NCBI GenBank assembly: GCA_029565375.1
Contig: JAKQOF010000095.1
Location: forward strand, 1-8,236
Direction of reading: 5' to 3'
Source of the DNA: a bacterium
GTDB lineage: Bacteria > Patescibacteriota > Saccharimonadia > Saccharimonadales > Saccharimonadaceae
Length of the DNA stretch: 8,236 nucleotides
Part shown: in pieces, positions 1-6,294 of the stretch
Layout of the letters: each line of letters opens with the position of its first letter
How positions within the stretch are numbered: the stretch's first letter is position 1
Position numbers and translations under genes: made by a program
Notes under the pieces: generated by a model
The model's database searches: none
What the model was told of the DNA's origin: nothing
Seen by the model: the letters and a program-made list of their open reading frames with translations, nothing else

Positions 1-19
1 TATAGAATAATTTTGCCAT
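1..19 (-). CDS. possible start of a further minus-strand gene, cut by window edge
   Basis: On the minus strand an ATG at 19-17 opens a reading frame whose first residues are MAKLFY before the window ends. An in-frame GTG at 28-26 would add three residues; a TAG lies three codons further upstream. It lies 60 bp after the pilC stop in the same direction, and an extended -10 element sits 27 bases upstream of the ATG. No clear Shine-Dalgarno sequence is visible. The position would suit another pilus-cluster gene such as a pilin or prepilin peptidase, but six codons identify nothing. The only support is the start codon, the promoter-like element and the operon direction. Confidence 0.35.
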
Positions 20-46
20 GATGCCCACTAGTAAATACTATGGCTC

Positions 47-55
47 ATTATAGCA
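47..55 (-). promoter_or_regulatory. extended -10 promoter element downstream of pilC
   Basis: The minus strand reads TGC-TATAAT (plus-strand ATTATA at 47-52, TGC at 53-55), a perfect -10 hexamer with the TGn extension that can make up for a poor -35. No good -35 is seen 17 bases upstream. The predicted transcript start, near position 40, gives a leader of about 20 bases to the ATG at 19. The element overlaps a small inverted repeat: GCTCAT at 43-48 and ATGAGC at 55-60. Confidence 0.45.
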
Positions 56-79
56 TGAGCGCTTCGGGTTAGGCCACTG

Positions 80-1306
80 TTATTTAATGCTTTGAGCGAG
101 TCCTGCAATCGGTGTCATGACACTTGCAGCAATGAGTCCAACCATGCTTCCCATGACGACGATCATGGCTGGTTCGATGATTGAGCTGAGGCCTTCAATA
201 GCAACGTCTACTTCTTCTTCATAAAATTCAGCGACCTTTACAAGGACAGTGTCGGTTTGACCGGTTTCTTCACCGACAGATAGCATTTGTGAGACGATAG
301 GGGGAAACAGGGGGTTGTCACTAATGACAACAGAGAGTGGTTTACCGTTTTTTACTTCCTTAGCCGCATTGACGATCGCCTCTTCGTAAATGACATTACC
401 AACAGATCGTGCTGTGACGGACAAACACTCAAGTACCGCGACACCAGCACCCATTAATGCCGAGAACGTACGGGCAAAGCGGGCAATGGCGACCTTTTTA
501 ACGATTGTTTTAATACCAGGTATCTTGAGAATGAGCGAGTGGAACTGTCGCTTGCCGCGGGGTGTTTTAATGTATCGAATAACTCCATAGATACCACCAC
601 CAATTGCTGGAAAAATAATAAACCAAAAATTTGTAATAATACTGCTAATCCCCAGCATAAAGAGTGTAATACCAGGTAGTTTTGCGTCCGCGCCACCAAG
701 GTCGGTCAGGATTTTACCAATTTGTGGAATGACAAAGAGCATGAGTCCAAAGAAAGCGAGGACTGTAATGCTCAGAAGCACGGTTGGATAGGCCATGGCG
801 CTTTTAATCTTTTTACGGATCGTAGCGCTTTTTTCTTGTTGGGCAGCGAGTCGCTTCAAAATGTCATCCAGAATTCCAGCGGTTTCACCTGCACGCACCA
901 TGTTGACGTATACATCACTAAACGCAGTCGGATGCTTGGATAGCGCATCGCCAAATCCTGATCCACCTTCAACATCCTTGATAACATCAGTGAGAATCTT
1001 TTTCAGGGCAGGGCTTTCTGTATGCTCGGATAGCGATGTCAGGGCACGTACCAACGGTACTCCAGCACCAACCATGGCACTCAGCTGTCGGGTCATCATC
1101 ACCAGGTGGTCATTTTTGACTTTCGTACTGTTAAAGAAACGGTTGAAGGACAGGCCGATATTCAGGCCACTCACCTCATGGATGCTGATCGGTCTGAGCC
1201 CTTGCTTCGTGAGTGCGGCAATAACATTCGCTCGGTCGAGCTGTTCCATCGTGCCGTTGACAGGCTTGCGACTAGCATCAGTTGCGATGTAGGAAAACTT
1301 TGCCAT
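80..1306 (-). CDS. pilC: PilC/GspF-family type IV pilus inner-membrane platform protein
   Basis: The 408-residue product is the integral membrane platform on which type IV pilus assembly ATPases act. It opens with the family-typical MAKFSYIATD and carries two T2SSF repeats, at about 67-190 and 270-392. Each has the conserved turn (VRAGETAG at 137-144, VGEETGQ at 344-350). Hydrophobic segments lie at about 171-194, 211-243 and 376-398, the usual three-helix arrangement. Length is normal for the family. The start codon lies one base after the pilB stop, so translation is probably coupled; no strong separate ribosome binding site is seen. PilC should work with the PilB motor encoded just upstream. 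In Saccharibacteria such pili are implicated in host attachment and twitching; that role is inferred here. Confidence 0.93.
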   Translation of the reverse strand: MAKFSYIATDASRKPVNGTMEQLDRANVIAALTKQGLRPISIHEVSGLNIGLSFNRFFNSTKVKNDHLVMMTRQLSAMVGAGVPLVRALTSLSEHTESPALKKILTDVIKDVEGGSGFGDALSKHPTAFSDVYVNMVRAGETAGILDDILKRLAAQQEKSATIRKKIKSAMAYPTVLLSITVLAFFGLMLFVIPQIGKILTDLGGADAKLPGITLFMLGISSIITNFWFIIFPAIGGGIYGVIRYIKTPRGKRQFHSLILKIPGIKTIVKKVAIARFARTFSALMGAGVAVLECLSVTARSVGNVIYEEAIVNAAKEVKNGKPLSVVISDNPLFPPIVSQMLSVGEETGQTDTVLVKVAEFYEEEVDVAIEGLSSIIEPAMIVVMGSMVGLIAASVMTPIAGLAQSIK

Positions 1307-1307
1307 A

Positions 1308-3089
1308 TTACTCTTTGCTCACCCTTAGGACTTCCTCGACAGTTGTTTCACCACGAAGCGCCTTGATTAATCCATCGATTTGCATGGTCATCATGCCATC
1401 AGCAATTGCCTGTGTTTGAATTTGATTGCTGGTAGCGTGACTCATGATGAGCTTTTGTATAGGCAAGGTGTTGGCGAGTGCCTCATAGATACCGATACGT
1501 CCTTTATACCCATTGTGTGCGTCGTTATCGTTATCATCTGGATCGGCACGCCATAGTGTATTAATGCCGTGCTCATCTGTACTGAGTGGTGCATCACCAC
1601 CAATACCTTCTGCAGCGGCTCGCTTTTCAAGCTCGTGGATATAGCGAAAATCTTGACCAACTGGCAGGTTGAACATATGAACAATCGCTTGCTTCTCTTC
1701 TTCTGTCGGGGTATAGCTTTGACGAGTTGGTTTGTTGAGGCGTCGAACAAGGCGTTGTCCAATAACCGCCTTAACGGTACTGGCAATCAAGAATGGTTCG
1801 ATACCCATGTCAAGAAGACGCGGCAAACACGTTGCCGCGTCATTGGTGTGTAGCGTGCTAAAGACGAGGTGTCCGGTGAGCGCTGCCTGAACACCAAGGT
1901 TAGCGGTTTCTCCATCACGAATCTCACCAATCATGATAATGTTTGGGTCTTGACGCAGAAGCGCACGGAGGCCATTAGCAAACGTCATACCTGCCTTGGT
2001 GTTGGTCTGCGTTTGATTGACGCCCAGAATCTTGTATTCAACAGGGTCTTCGATCGTGGCAATGTTGACGTCGGGTGTATTAAGAATAGACAGGACACTA
2101 AACAAACTTGTTGATTTACCGCTTCCTGTTGGCCCGGTCACAAGCACCATGCCATCTGGCTCCGTGAGTGACAGTTTGATGACCTGGAGTGATACGCCCC
2201 AGTAACCTAGTGATTCCAGGGTGACAGCCTGGTCAGACTCATCGAGAATACGCATGGCGATCTTTTCGCCGTCAGCAACAGGCATCGAGCTGACACGAAG
2301 GGCATATTGTTTGCCACCAATTTTTATCTTGAACCTGCCGTCTTGTGGCACACGACGTTCGTCAATTTTTAGGTTACTCAGAATCTTTATGCGACTGACG
2401 AGTGCGCCGATAACGTTGCGAGGGAGGCGATTTACTTCCTTAAGAACGCCATCGATGCGATAGCGAATTTGGACAAAGTCTTCACGTGGTTCGATGTGGA
2501 TATCACTGGCATGAGATCGAATTGCATATTCGAGGAGGAGGTTAACAGTTTGCGCAATGGGAGAATCTTCGGCAACGTCTTGTTCACTGACGTTTTGGAT
2601 GTCGGTATTTTCTTCACGTTGGACATCAATAACTTCGTTCAGCTCTTGATTAACGTCACCACGATAGCTCTCCAGGGCTGCAAGGATATTTGAACGTGAC
2701 GCGATGAATATTTGTGTATTGGTGCCAATTTCTTTTTGAATAAAGTTAACAGCCTGCACATCATCAGGATCTTCCATGGCAAGTTGTTGAACGCCAGCAT
2801 CCGTAATCTTAAACAGAACTGCGTTGTACTGTCTGGCGACACGTTCAGGAATGCGATTTAAAACGTCTGATGGTATGTCGTGAGGGTCAAGTTCGATGTA
2901 GGGGATTTGCGTATATTCTGCGAAGGCCTGAGTAAGTGTCTTTTCGTCCGAGACTTCCTTTTCAATGACGACATCTTGAAGAGGGCGTCTTGAACGAGCA
3001 GCCTCTTCTTTCAAGGCTGTAACTTGCTCTGCAGTAGCCACACCACTGCGTGCGAGCAATTTTTCGATGATTGCATCAGAAATACGCAT
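1308..3089 (-). CDS. pilB: PilB/GspE-family type IV pilus assembly ATPase
   Basis: This 593-residue cytoplasmic hexameric ATPase should power pilus extension. The N-terminal third (1-145) is GspE-II/MshEN-like. The core has Walker A GPTGSGKST at 319-327, an Asp box IATIEDPVE at 343-351, Walker B IIMIGEIRD at 384-392 and a His box GHLVFSTLHTNDA at 406-418. The C-terminal GYKGRIGIYE at 527-536 matches the conserved GYxGRxGxxE motif. The paired CxxC motifs that bind zinc just before it in typical PilB/GspE are absent: the only cysteine is C421. Instead there is a long insert (about 450-526) ending in an acidic run, DPDDNDND, at 516-523. GY-GR-G-YE and the assembly-type N-domain argue for PilB over PilT. 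The ATG start matches the family N-terminus; a weak GGAG lies 10 bases upstream. It is the first gene of the pilB-pilC operon. Confidence 0.93.
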   Translation of the reverse strand: MRISDAIIEKLLARSGVATAEQVTALKEEAARSRRPLQDVVIEKEVSDEKTLTQAFAEYTQIPYIELDPHDIPSDVLNRIPERVARQYNAVLFKITDAGVQQLAMEDPDDVQAVNFIQKEIGTNTQIFIASRSNILAALESYRGDVNQELNEVIDVQREENTDIQNVSEQDVAEDSPIAQTVNLLLEYAIRSHASDIHIEPREDFVQIRYRIDGVLKEVNRLPRNVIGALVSRIKILSNLKIDERRVPQDGRFKIKIGGKQYALRVSSMPVADGEKIAMRILDESDQAVTLESLGYWGVSLQVIKLSLTEPDGMVLVTGPTGSGKSTSLFSVLSILNTPDVNIATIEDPVEYKILGVNQTQTNTKAGMTFANGLRALLRQDPNIIMIGEIRDGETANLGVQAALTGHLVFSTLHTNDAATCLPRLLDMGIEPFLIASTVKAVIGQRLVRRLNKPTRQSYTPTEEEKQAIVHMFNLPVGQDFRYIHELEKRAAAEGIGGDAPLSTDEHGINTLWRADPDDNDNDAHNGYKGRIGIYEALANTLPIQKLIMSHATSNQIQTQAIADGMMTMQIDGLIKALRGETTVEEVLRVSKE

Positions 3090-3103
3090 ACTGCTTACGC
3101 TCC

Positions 3104-3109
3104 ATTGTA
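3104..3109 (-). promoter_or_regulatory. candidate -10 for the pilB-pilC operon
   Basis: The minus strand has TACAAT 14 bases upstream of the pilB ATG. The best -35 at suitable spacing is weak (TGGCGC, 18-base spacer). If it is used, the transcript would start near 3097 and have a leader of about 8 bases, excluding the GGAG at 3100-3103. The support is the hexamer and its place in the divergent 64-bp gap. Confidence 0.3.
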
Positions 3110-3135
3110 CGACAAAAGAGGTAAAAAGCGCCAGA

Positions 3136-3144
3136 TGTTATAAT
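3136..3144 (+). promoter_or_regulatory. extended -10 promoter for tsaE-tsaB, probably giving a leaderless mRNA
   Basis: TGT-TATAAT is a perfect -10 hexamer with a TGn extension. Only nine bases separate it from the tsaE ATG at 3154, so transcription should start at about 3151, essentially at the start codon. No Shine-Dalgarno sequence precedes the ATG, which fits a leaderless transcript. No good -35 lies at 17 bases; a TTGTAC at 3105-3110 is too far away. Confidence 0.55.
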
Positions 3145-3153
3145 GAACTCAGT

Positions 3154-3606
3154 ATGATTATTGAGGTAAAAGATGTGCGCGAAATGCTGGCGTTTGGCAA
3201 ACGACTAGCGGCTCTTCTAAAAGGCGGTGAGGTGGTTGAGTTGATTGGAGACGTTGGTGCAGGGAAAACGACGCTAGCAAAAGGTCTTGCAGCGGGCCTA
3301 GGTGTCAACGAAGACGTGCAGAGTCCCAGCTTTACGATTAGTCGCGTCTATGATGCTCGCGACGGATTGCAGCTTGCACACTATGACTTTTATCGTTTGC
3401 AGGATCCAGGCATCATGACCAATGAGCTACAAGAGACGATACATGATCCACAGACAATAACGATTATTGAGTGGGCATCGATTGTGTCGGGTGTGTTGCC
3501 AAGTGACAGGCTGACGCTCAGTATTGTGCCGCCGACAGAATCAACACGACGTATCATTGTTGAAAGCCATGGTCCAAAAAGTAAAAGGATTGCCGAGGCG
3601 TTATGA
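3154..3606 (+). CDS. tsaE: TsaE, ATPase of the tRNA t6A37 threonylcarbamoyl-transfer complex
   Basis: This 150-residue P-loop ATPase assists TsaB-TsaD in making N6-threonylcarbamoyladenosine at position 37 of ANN-decoding tRNAs. Visible motifs are Walker A GDVGAGKTT at 32-40, the SPSFT motif at 57-61, HYDFYRL at 76-82 (the family HxDxYRL) and the Walker B-like IIEW at 104-107. Length matches typical bacterial TsaE. I chose ATG 3154, although the frame stays open to 3067. The extra 29 residues are unlike the family and would start inside pilB and upstream of the promoter. The stop TGA overlaps the tsaB ATG by four bases, so the two are translationally coupled. tsaD and tsaC are not in the window. 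Confidence 0.92.
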   Translation: MIIEVKDVREMLAFGKRLAALLKGGEVVELIGDVGAGKTTLAKGLAAGLGVNEDVQSPSFTISRVYDARDGLQLAHYDFYRLQDPGIMTNELQETIHDPQTITIIEWASIVSGVLPSDRLTLSIVPPTESTRRIIVESHGPKSKRIAEAL

Positions 3607-3989
3607 TTGTTTTGCTGGATACATCAACACCCATGTGTCGTCTCACTCTCATTCGTGATGAAGAACGTTTTCAAATCGAATGGGAGGCTGATCGTACGCT
3701 TGCCAAGGGATTATTAACATTTCTACATCAACAATTGGCGCTTCATGAGAGCGACTGGCCCGACATTACCGCAATTGGTGTAATGCGGGGACCTGGGAGC
3801 TTTACGGGACTTCGTATTGGTCTGACGGTCATGAATACGCTCGCAGATAGTCTGCATATAGCCATTGTCGGGACGCATGGAATTAACTGGGCTGAACAAG
3901 CGATAGCGCAGCTGCAAGCTGGACAGAACGATCAGATTGTCATGCCTTTTTATGGCAGCGAAGCACATATTACTACGCCACGTAAATAA
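3603..3989 (+). CDS. tsaB: TsaB, short form, t6A complex dimerisation subunit
   Basis: The product is a catalytically inactive ASKHA-fold paralogue of TsaD that scaffolds the t6A complex. It begins MIVLLDTST, the family N-terminal strand, and has the signature GPGSFTGLRIG at 63-73 followed by a helix rich in small residues. At 128 residues it is far shorter than the usual 210-230. The second lobe is essentially missing, yet the end (PFYGSEAHITTPRK, 115-128) resembles a terminal TsaB tail rather than a random truncation. It overlaps tsaE by ATGA, and the stop is followed closely by rny promoter elements, so there is no room for a lost 3' part. Short TsaB forms are, as far as I recall, usual in Saccharibacteria, so I call it functional rather than a pseudogene. 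Confidence 0.85.
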   Translation: MIVLLDTSTPMCRLTLIRDEERFQIEWEADRTLAKGLLTFLHQQLALHESDWPDITAIGVMRGPGSFTGLRIGLTVMNTLADSLHIAIVGTHGINWAEQAIAQLQAGQNDQIVMPFYGSEAHITTPRK

Positions 3990-3990
3990 C

Positions 3991-4020
3991 TTGCAACACG
4001 TTCATAAAAGGCGCTACAAT
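3991..4020 (+). promoter_or_regulatory. promoter candidate 1 for rny
   Basis: TTGCAA at 3991-3996 and TACAAT at 4015-4020 are separated by 18 bases, an acceptable sigma70-type pair. It starts immediately after the tsaB stop. The predicted transcript start near 4027 gives a leader of about 115 bases to the rny ATG. Confidence 0.5.
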
Positions 4021-4053
4021 ACAATCAGTCCACGGAAACGGTAGAGACTGAAC

Positions 4054-4090
4054 TATAATTTTTGAAACATTCGGTGTGATTTGTGATATC
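4054..4090 (+). promoter_or_regulatory. further promoter candidates for rny
   Basis: A perfect TATAAT at 4054-4059 lacks a recognisable -35. It is followed by TTGAAA at 4062-4067, 17 bases before GATATC at 4085-4090. Either could initiate rny transcripts with shorter leaders than candidate 1. The region is AT-rich, so at least one of these matches may be chance. Confidence 0.35.
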
Positions 4091-4097
4091 TTTTGAA

Positions 4098-4116
4098 GCC
4101 AAGATGAACACTTGGC
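4098..4116 (+). repeat. small hairpin in the rny 5' leader
   Basis: GCCAAG (4098-4103) and CTTGGC (4111-4116) form a perfect 6-bp stem with a 7-base loop, ATGAACA. It ends 10 bases before the ribosome binding site of rny. It has no U-run, so it is not a terminator. It could influence leader stability or translation, but a stem this short may be chance. Confidence 0.4.
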
Positions 4117-4126
4117 CAAATCGCCC

Positions 4127-4135
4127 GAGGAAGGA
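4127..4135 (+). promoter_or_regulatory. strong ribosome binding site deciding the rny start
   Basis: GAGGAAGGA lies six bases before ATG 4142. It is the only strong Shine-Dalgarno-like sequence among the gene starts in the window. It selects this ATG over the upstream in-frame TTG at 4112. Confidence 0.8.
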
Positions 4136-4141
4136 ATAGCT

Positions 4142-5653
4142 ATGATAGAGGGTATTATTGCCGCAGTAATTGGGGTACTTGCTGGCGTTGGAGGCACATT
4201 TGCCTATGAGAAGCGTCGCAGTATTGGAGGCAAGCATAAAGCAGACAAAGCAATTGCTGATGCCAAGACAAAGTCGAGCGATATTGTCTTAAAGGCTAAA
4301 GACGAAGCTCTTGAATTACTCAGTGAAGCAAAAAAGGAAGAAGCCGATCGACGCAAGGAATGGCAAAAGACTGAAAATCGCTTGGCTGAGCGTGAGTCGA
4401 ACCTTGATCGTAAACTTGATGAGCTTGATAAGCGTTCAGATGGTTTGCGTGCACAAGAAGATGAAGTCGAAGGACTTAAGGACGAGATTCGCGATATCCG
4501 CACTCGTCAGCAAGAGAAACTTGAAAAGATTGCAGGTCTTAAAAAGGCTGACGCTGCTGAAAAATTGATGCAGATGACCGAAAAGGATATCAAGCAAGAC
4601 ATGCTTGGCCTTGTTAATAAGTTACAAAACGACGCCAAAGATACTGCTGAAGATGCCGCTCAGATGATTCTTGTCACCGCCATGGAGCGTATGTCGTCTG
4701 AGGTAACTGCTGAACGAACAGTGACTGCTGTTAAGTTGACGGACGAAGAAATGAAGGGTCGTTTGATTGGCAAAGAAGGTCGCAACATTCAGGCTTTGCA
4801 ACGTGCAACAGGTGTTGATATTTTGGTTGACGACACCCCAGGTATGGTAATCCTATCTAGCTTTGATCCAATCCGCCGACAGATTGCTCGTCTGACTGTT
4901 GAGCAGTTGATGAAAGATGGTCGTATTCACCCAGGACGTATTGAAGAAGTAGTTGCAAAAGCCGAGAAAGAAATTGCCAAGGAGATTACCAGGGCAGGTG
5001 AGGATGCTGCACGTGAAGTCGGTGTCGTCGGTATTCCAAAAGAGATGATGCAGCTTCTGGGTGAACTGAAGTTTCGAACGAGCTACGGGCAGAATGTGCT
5101 GATGCACAGCACCGAGATGGCGCATCTCTCAGGTTTGATTGCCGAAGAGATTGGTGCAGACGTACGTATTACAAAGATCGCCACACTTCTTCATGATGTC
5201 GGTAAGGCAGTGACACACAAGATTGAAGGTAAGCATCACCACATTGGTGCTGAACTTGCACGCAAGTACGGCATGAGTGACGAAATTGTTCATGCAATTG
5301 AGGCACATCACGACGATGTTGAGGCAACCACACCGGAGGCGTTAATCGTCCGTATTTGTGATGCGCTTTCAGCTGCGCGTCCAGGTGCCCGAAATATTAG
5401 TGCCGAAAACTTCGTTGAACGTATGCGTGACCTTGAAAACATCGCACTGAGCTTTAAGGGAATTGATAAGGCCTATGCAATTAGTGCAGGTCGTGAAGTT
5501 CGCATTATTGTGAGCCCTCAGGCAATCGATGATCTGTCGGCGATTAAACTTGCGCGTGACATTGCAACCAAGATTGAAAGCACGATGCAATATCCAGGAA
5601 CCATCAAGGTAAATGTGATTCGTGAGACTCGTGCAATCGAGTTTGCGAAGTAG
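4142..5653 (+). CDS. rny: Ribonuclease Y, membrane-anchored mRNA-decay endoribonuclease
   Basis: The 503-residue product should start mRNA turnover by endonucleolytic cleavage at the inner face of the membrane. The order of domains is canonical. A glycine- and alanine-rich N-terminal membrane helix (about 2-24) is followed by a long charged coiled coil (about 30-185). A KH domain comes next (GKEG loop at 210-213 within RLIGKEGRNIQ), then an HD domain (about 318-411) with H322, H351-D352 in LLHDVGK, HHH at 365-367, H384 and HH at 389-390. Length is close to the 520 of Bacillus subtilis RNase Y. The start is ATG 4142 because of its strong ribosome binding site and because the membrane helix follows directly. 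It lies in the same direction as tsaEB but has its own promoter candidates. It converges on the unknown gene at 5671 with only 17 bp between stop codons. Confidence 0.95.
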   Translation: MIEGIIAAVIGVLAGVGGTFAYEKRRSIGGKHKADKAIADAKTKSSDIVLKAKDEALELLSEAKKEEADRRKEWQKTENRLAERESNLDRKLDELDKRSDGLRAQEDEVEGLKDEIRDIRTRQQEKLEKIAGLKKADAAEKLMQMTEKDIKQDMLGLVNKLQNDAKDTAEDAAQMILVTAMERMSSEVTAERTVTAVKLTDEEMKGRLIGKEGRNIQALQRATGVDILVDDTPGMVILSSFDPIRRQIARLTVEQLMKDGRIHPGRIEEVVAKAEKEIAKEITRAGEDAAREVGVVGIPKEMMQLLGELKFRTSYGQNVLMHSTEMAHLSGLIAEEIGADVRITKIATLLHDVGKAVTHKIEGKHHHIGAELARKYGMSDEIVHAIEAHHDDVEATTPEALIVRICDALSAARPGARNISAENFVERMRDLENIALSFKGIDKAYAISAGREVRIIVSPQAIDDLSAIKLARDIATKIESTMQYPGTIKVNVIRETRAIEFAK

Positions 5654-5670
5654 CCTAGGCGGTCGACTAA

Positions 5671-6228
5671 CTATTCGTTGTTATCGTCAAGGTTTACTTT
5701 GACGATAACTGTCGATGGTCCAGCATTCGGGTCAAGTGCCAAAGTTTCTGTCGATGGCTCGGCATTTGCGGAATCCTTACGGAGCGCGTCATCACGAGGC
5801 TTACTTGAAACAGTGATACGTACATATTCGTTTTTGACTGACTTAAAGTGATATTGAATGAATGTGCTGCCAGCGTATGGCTCTTCAAGGAACGCAAATC
5901 CAGCTTTTTCAATTTTTGCCTTTAAATCTGTTGCGGTTACGTCAACTGTACTTTCTCGAACATAGTCCTTCTCAGATGAGTAGGTACGACCAGCATCCCA
6001 ACTATAGACGCGCTTATCTCCAAATACGTTTGCGCTCGTTAACGTGTATTCAGAGCCGATATTGAGACTGCTATAAATTGCTTCGATGCGATCTTTGCGC
6101 GCGTTGTTTGGTATAACAGTTGTCACGATAAAGTGAACACTAATTGCGAGGGCTGCAGCAAGGATGATGCCTGCTGTAATATAGATTTCTTTGCGATATT
6201 TTCTTGAATTTTTGTTTGGTTTAGTCAT
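5671..6228 (-). CDS. hypothetical membrane-anchored protein, family not recognised
   Basis: I do not recognise this 185-residue protein. It has a basic N-terminus (residues 2-13 rich in K and R) and a single hydrophobic helix at about 16-40. The remainder is polar and predicted to lie outside the membrane, so it is probably a signal-anchored surface or periplasm-like protein. The outer part shows alternating beta-type stretches (YTLTSANVF, STVDVTATDL, YVRITVSS), then a low-complexity Ser/Asp/Pro/Ala segment at about 145-170 and an acidic tail, DDNNE. No cysteine, lipobox or catalytic motif is seen. It has a very good promoter of its own just upstream of the ATG and no Shine-Dalgarno sequence, suggesting a leaderless mRNA. 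It lies downstream of tRNA-Pro on the same strand but is separated from it by a terminator. Confidence 0.8.
   Translation of the reverse strand: MTKPNKNSRKYRKEIYITAGIILAAALAISVHFIVTTVIPNNARKDRIEAIYSSLNIGSEYTLTSANVFGDKRVYSWDAGRTYSSEKDYVRESTVDVTATDLKAKIEKAGFAFLEEPYAGSTFIQYHFKSVKNEYVRITVSSKPRDDALRKDSANAEPSTETLALDPNAGPSTVIVKVNLDDNNE
5680..5709. repeat. 11-bp inverted repeat at the convergent 3' ends
   Basis: GTTATCGTCAA (5680-5690) is perfectly complementary to TTGACGATAAC (5699-5709), with an 8-base loop. It lies inside the last codons of the 5671-6228 gene and 26 bp beyond the rny stop. Neither strand has a U-run after it, so it is not a classic intrinsic terminator. It could protect the 3' end of the rny transcript or of the opposing one, or slow polymerase between convergent genes. 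Confidence 0.6.
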
Positions 6229-6234
6229 AAGCGG

Positions 6235-6263
6235 ATTATCGTTGATGGGAGAAAAAAAGTCAA
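6235..6263 (-). promoter_or_regulatory. sigma70-type promoter of the 185-residue membrane protein gene
   Basis: On the minus strand TTGACT (6263-6258) is followed after exactly 17 bases by GATAAT (6240-6235), one mismatch to consensus in each hexamer. Only six bases separate the -10 from the ATG at 6228, so the transcript should start at or next to the start codon. There is no ribosome binding site. Confidence 0.75.
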
Positions 6264-6265
6264 CC

Positions 6266-6294
6266 AGAGGTCGAAGGCTGAAGTCTTATCGACC
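6266..6294 (+). repeat. decayed inverted copy of the tRNA-Pro 3' half
   Basis: AGAGGTCGAAGG at 6266-6277 is identical to the end of the anticodon arm, variable loop and first T-arm strand of tRNA-Pro (complement of 6353-6364), but on the opposite strand. The following 13 bases are diverged and shorter than the tRNA's 18. GACC and the terminator arm then match again from 6291. In this orientation the copy reads through to a CCA equivalent. It cannot be a working tRNA because the 5' half is missing and the T-arm is broken. Confidence 0.55.

Noticed and set aside
795..1292. 165-residue open frame on the plus strand opposite pilC
   Set aside because: It is entirely antisense to a well-supported gene, with low-complexity Ser/Arg-rich content and no family resemblance.
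2640..3089. Cyclic-di-GMP-binding MshEN motif in the PilB N-domain
   Set aside because: The fold is likely related, but the characteristic RLGxxL and LG repeats are not clearly kept, so ligand binding cannot be claimed.
3067..3153. 29-residue N-terminal extension of TsaE
   Set aside because: It would start inside pilB and upstream of the extended -10 element, and it is unlike TsaE N-termini.
3604..3606. UGA recoding as in SR1/Gracilibacteria
   Set aside because: UGA serves as the natural tsaE stop, and no gene here needs in-frame UGA readthrough.
3890..3989. Frameshift or premature stop truncating tsaB
   Set aside because: The C-terminus looks natural and only 152 bp separate the stop from the rny start, leaving no room for lost sequence.
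4112..4141. TTG start adding ten residues to RNase Y
   Set aside because: ATG 4142 has a strong ribosome binding site and puts the membrane helix directly at the N-terminus, as in the family.
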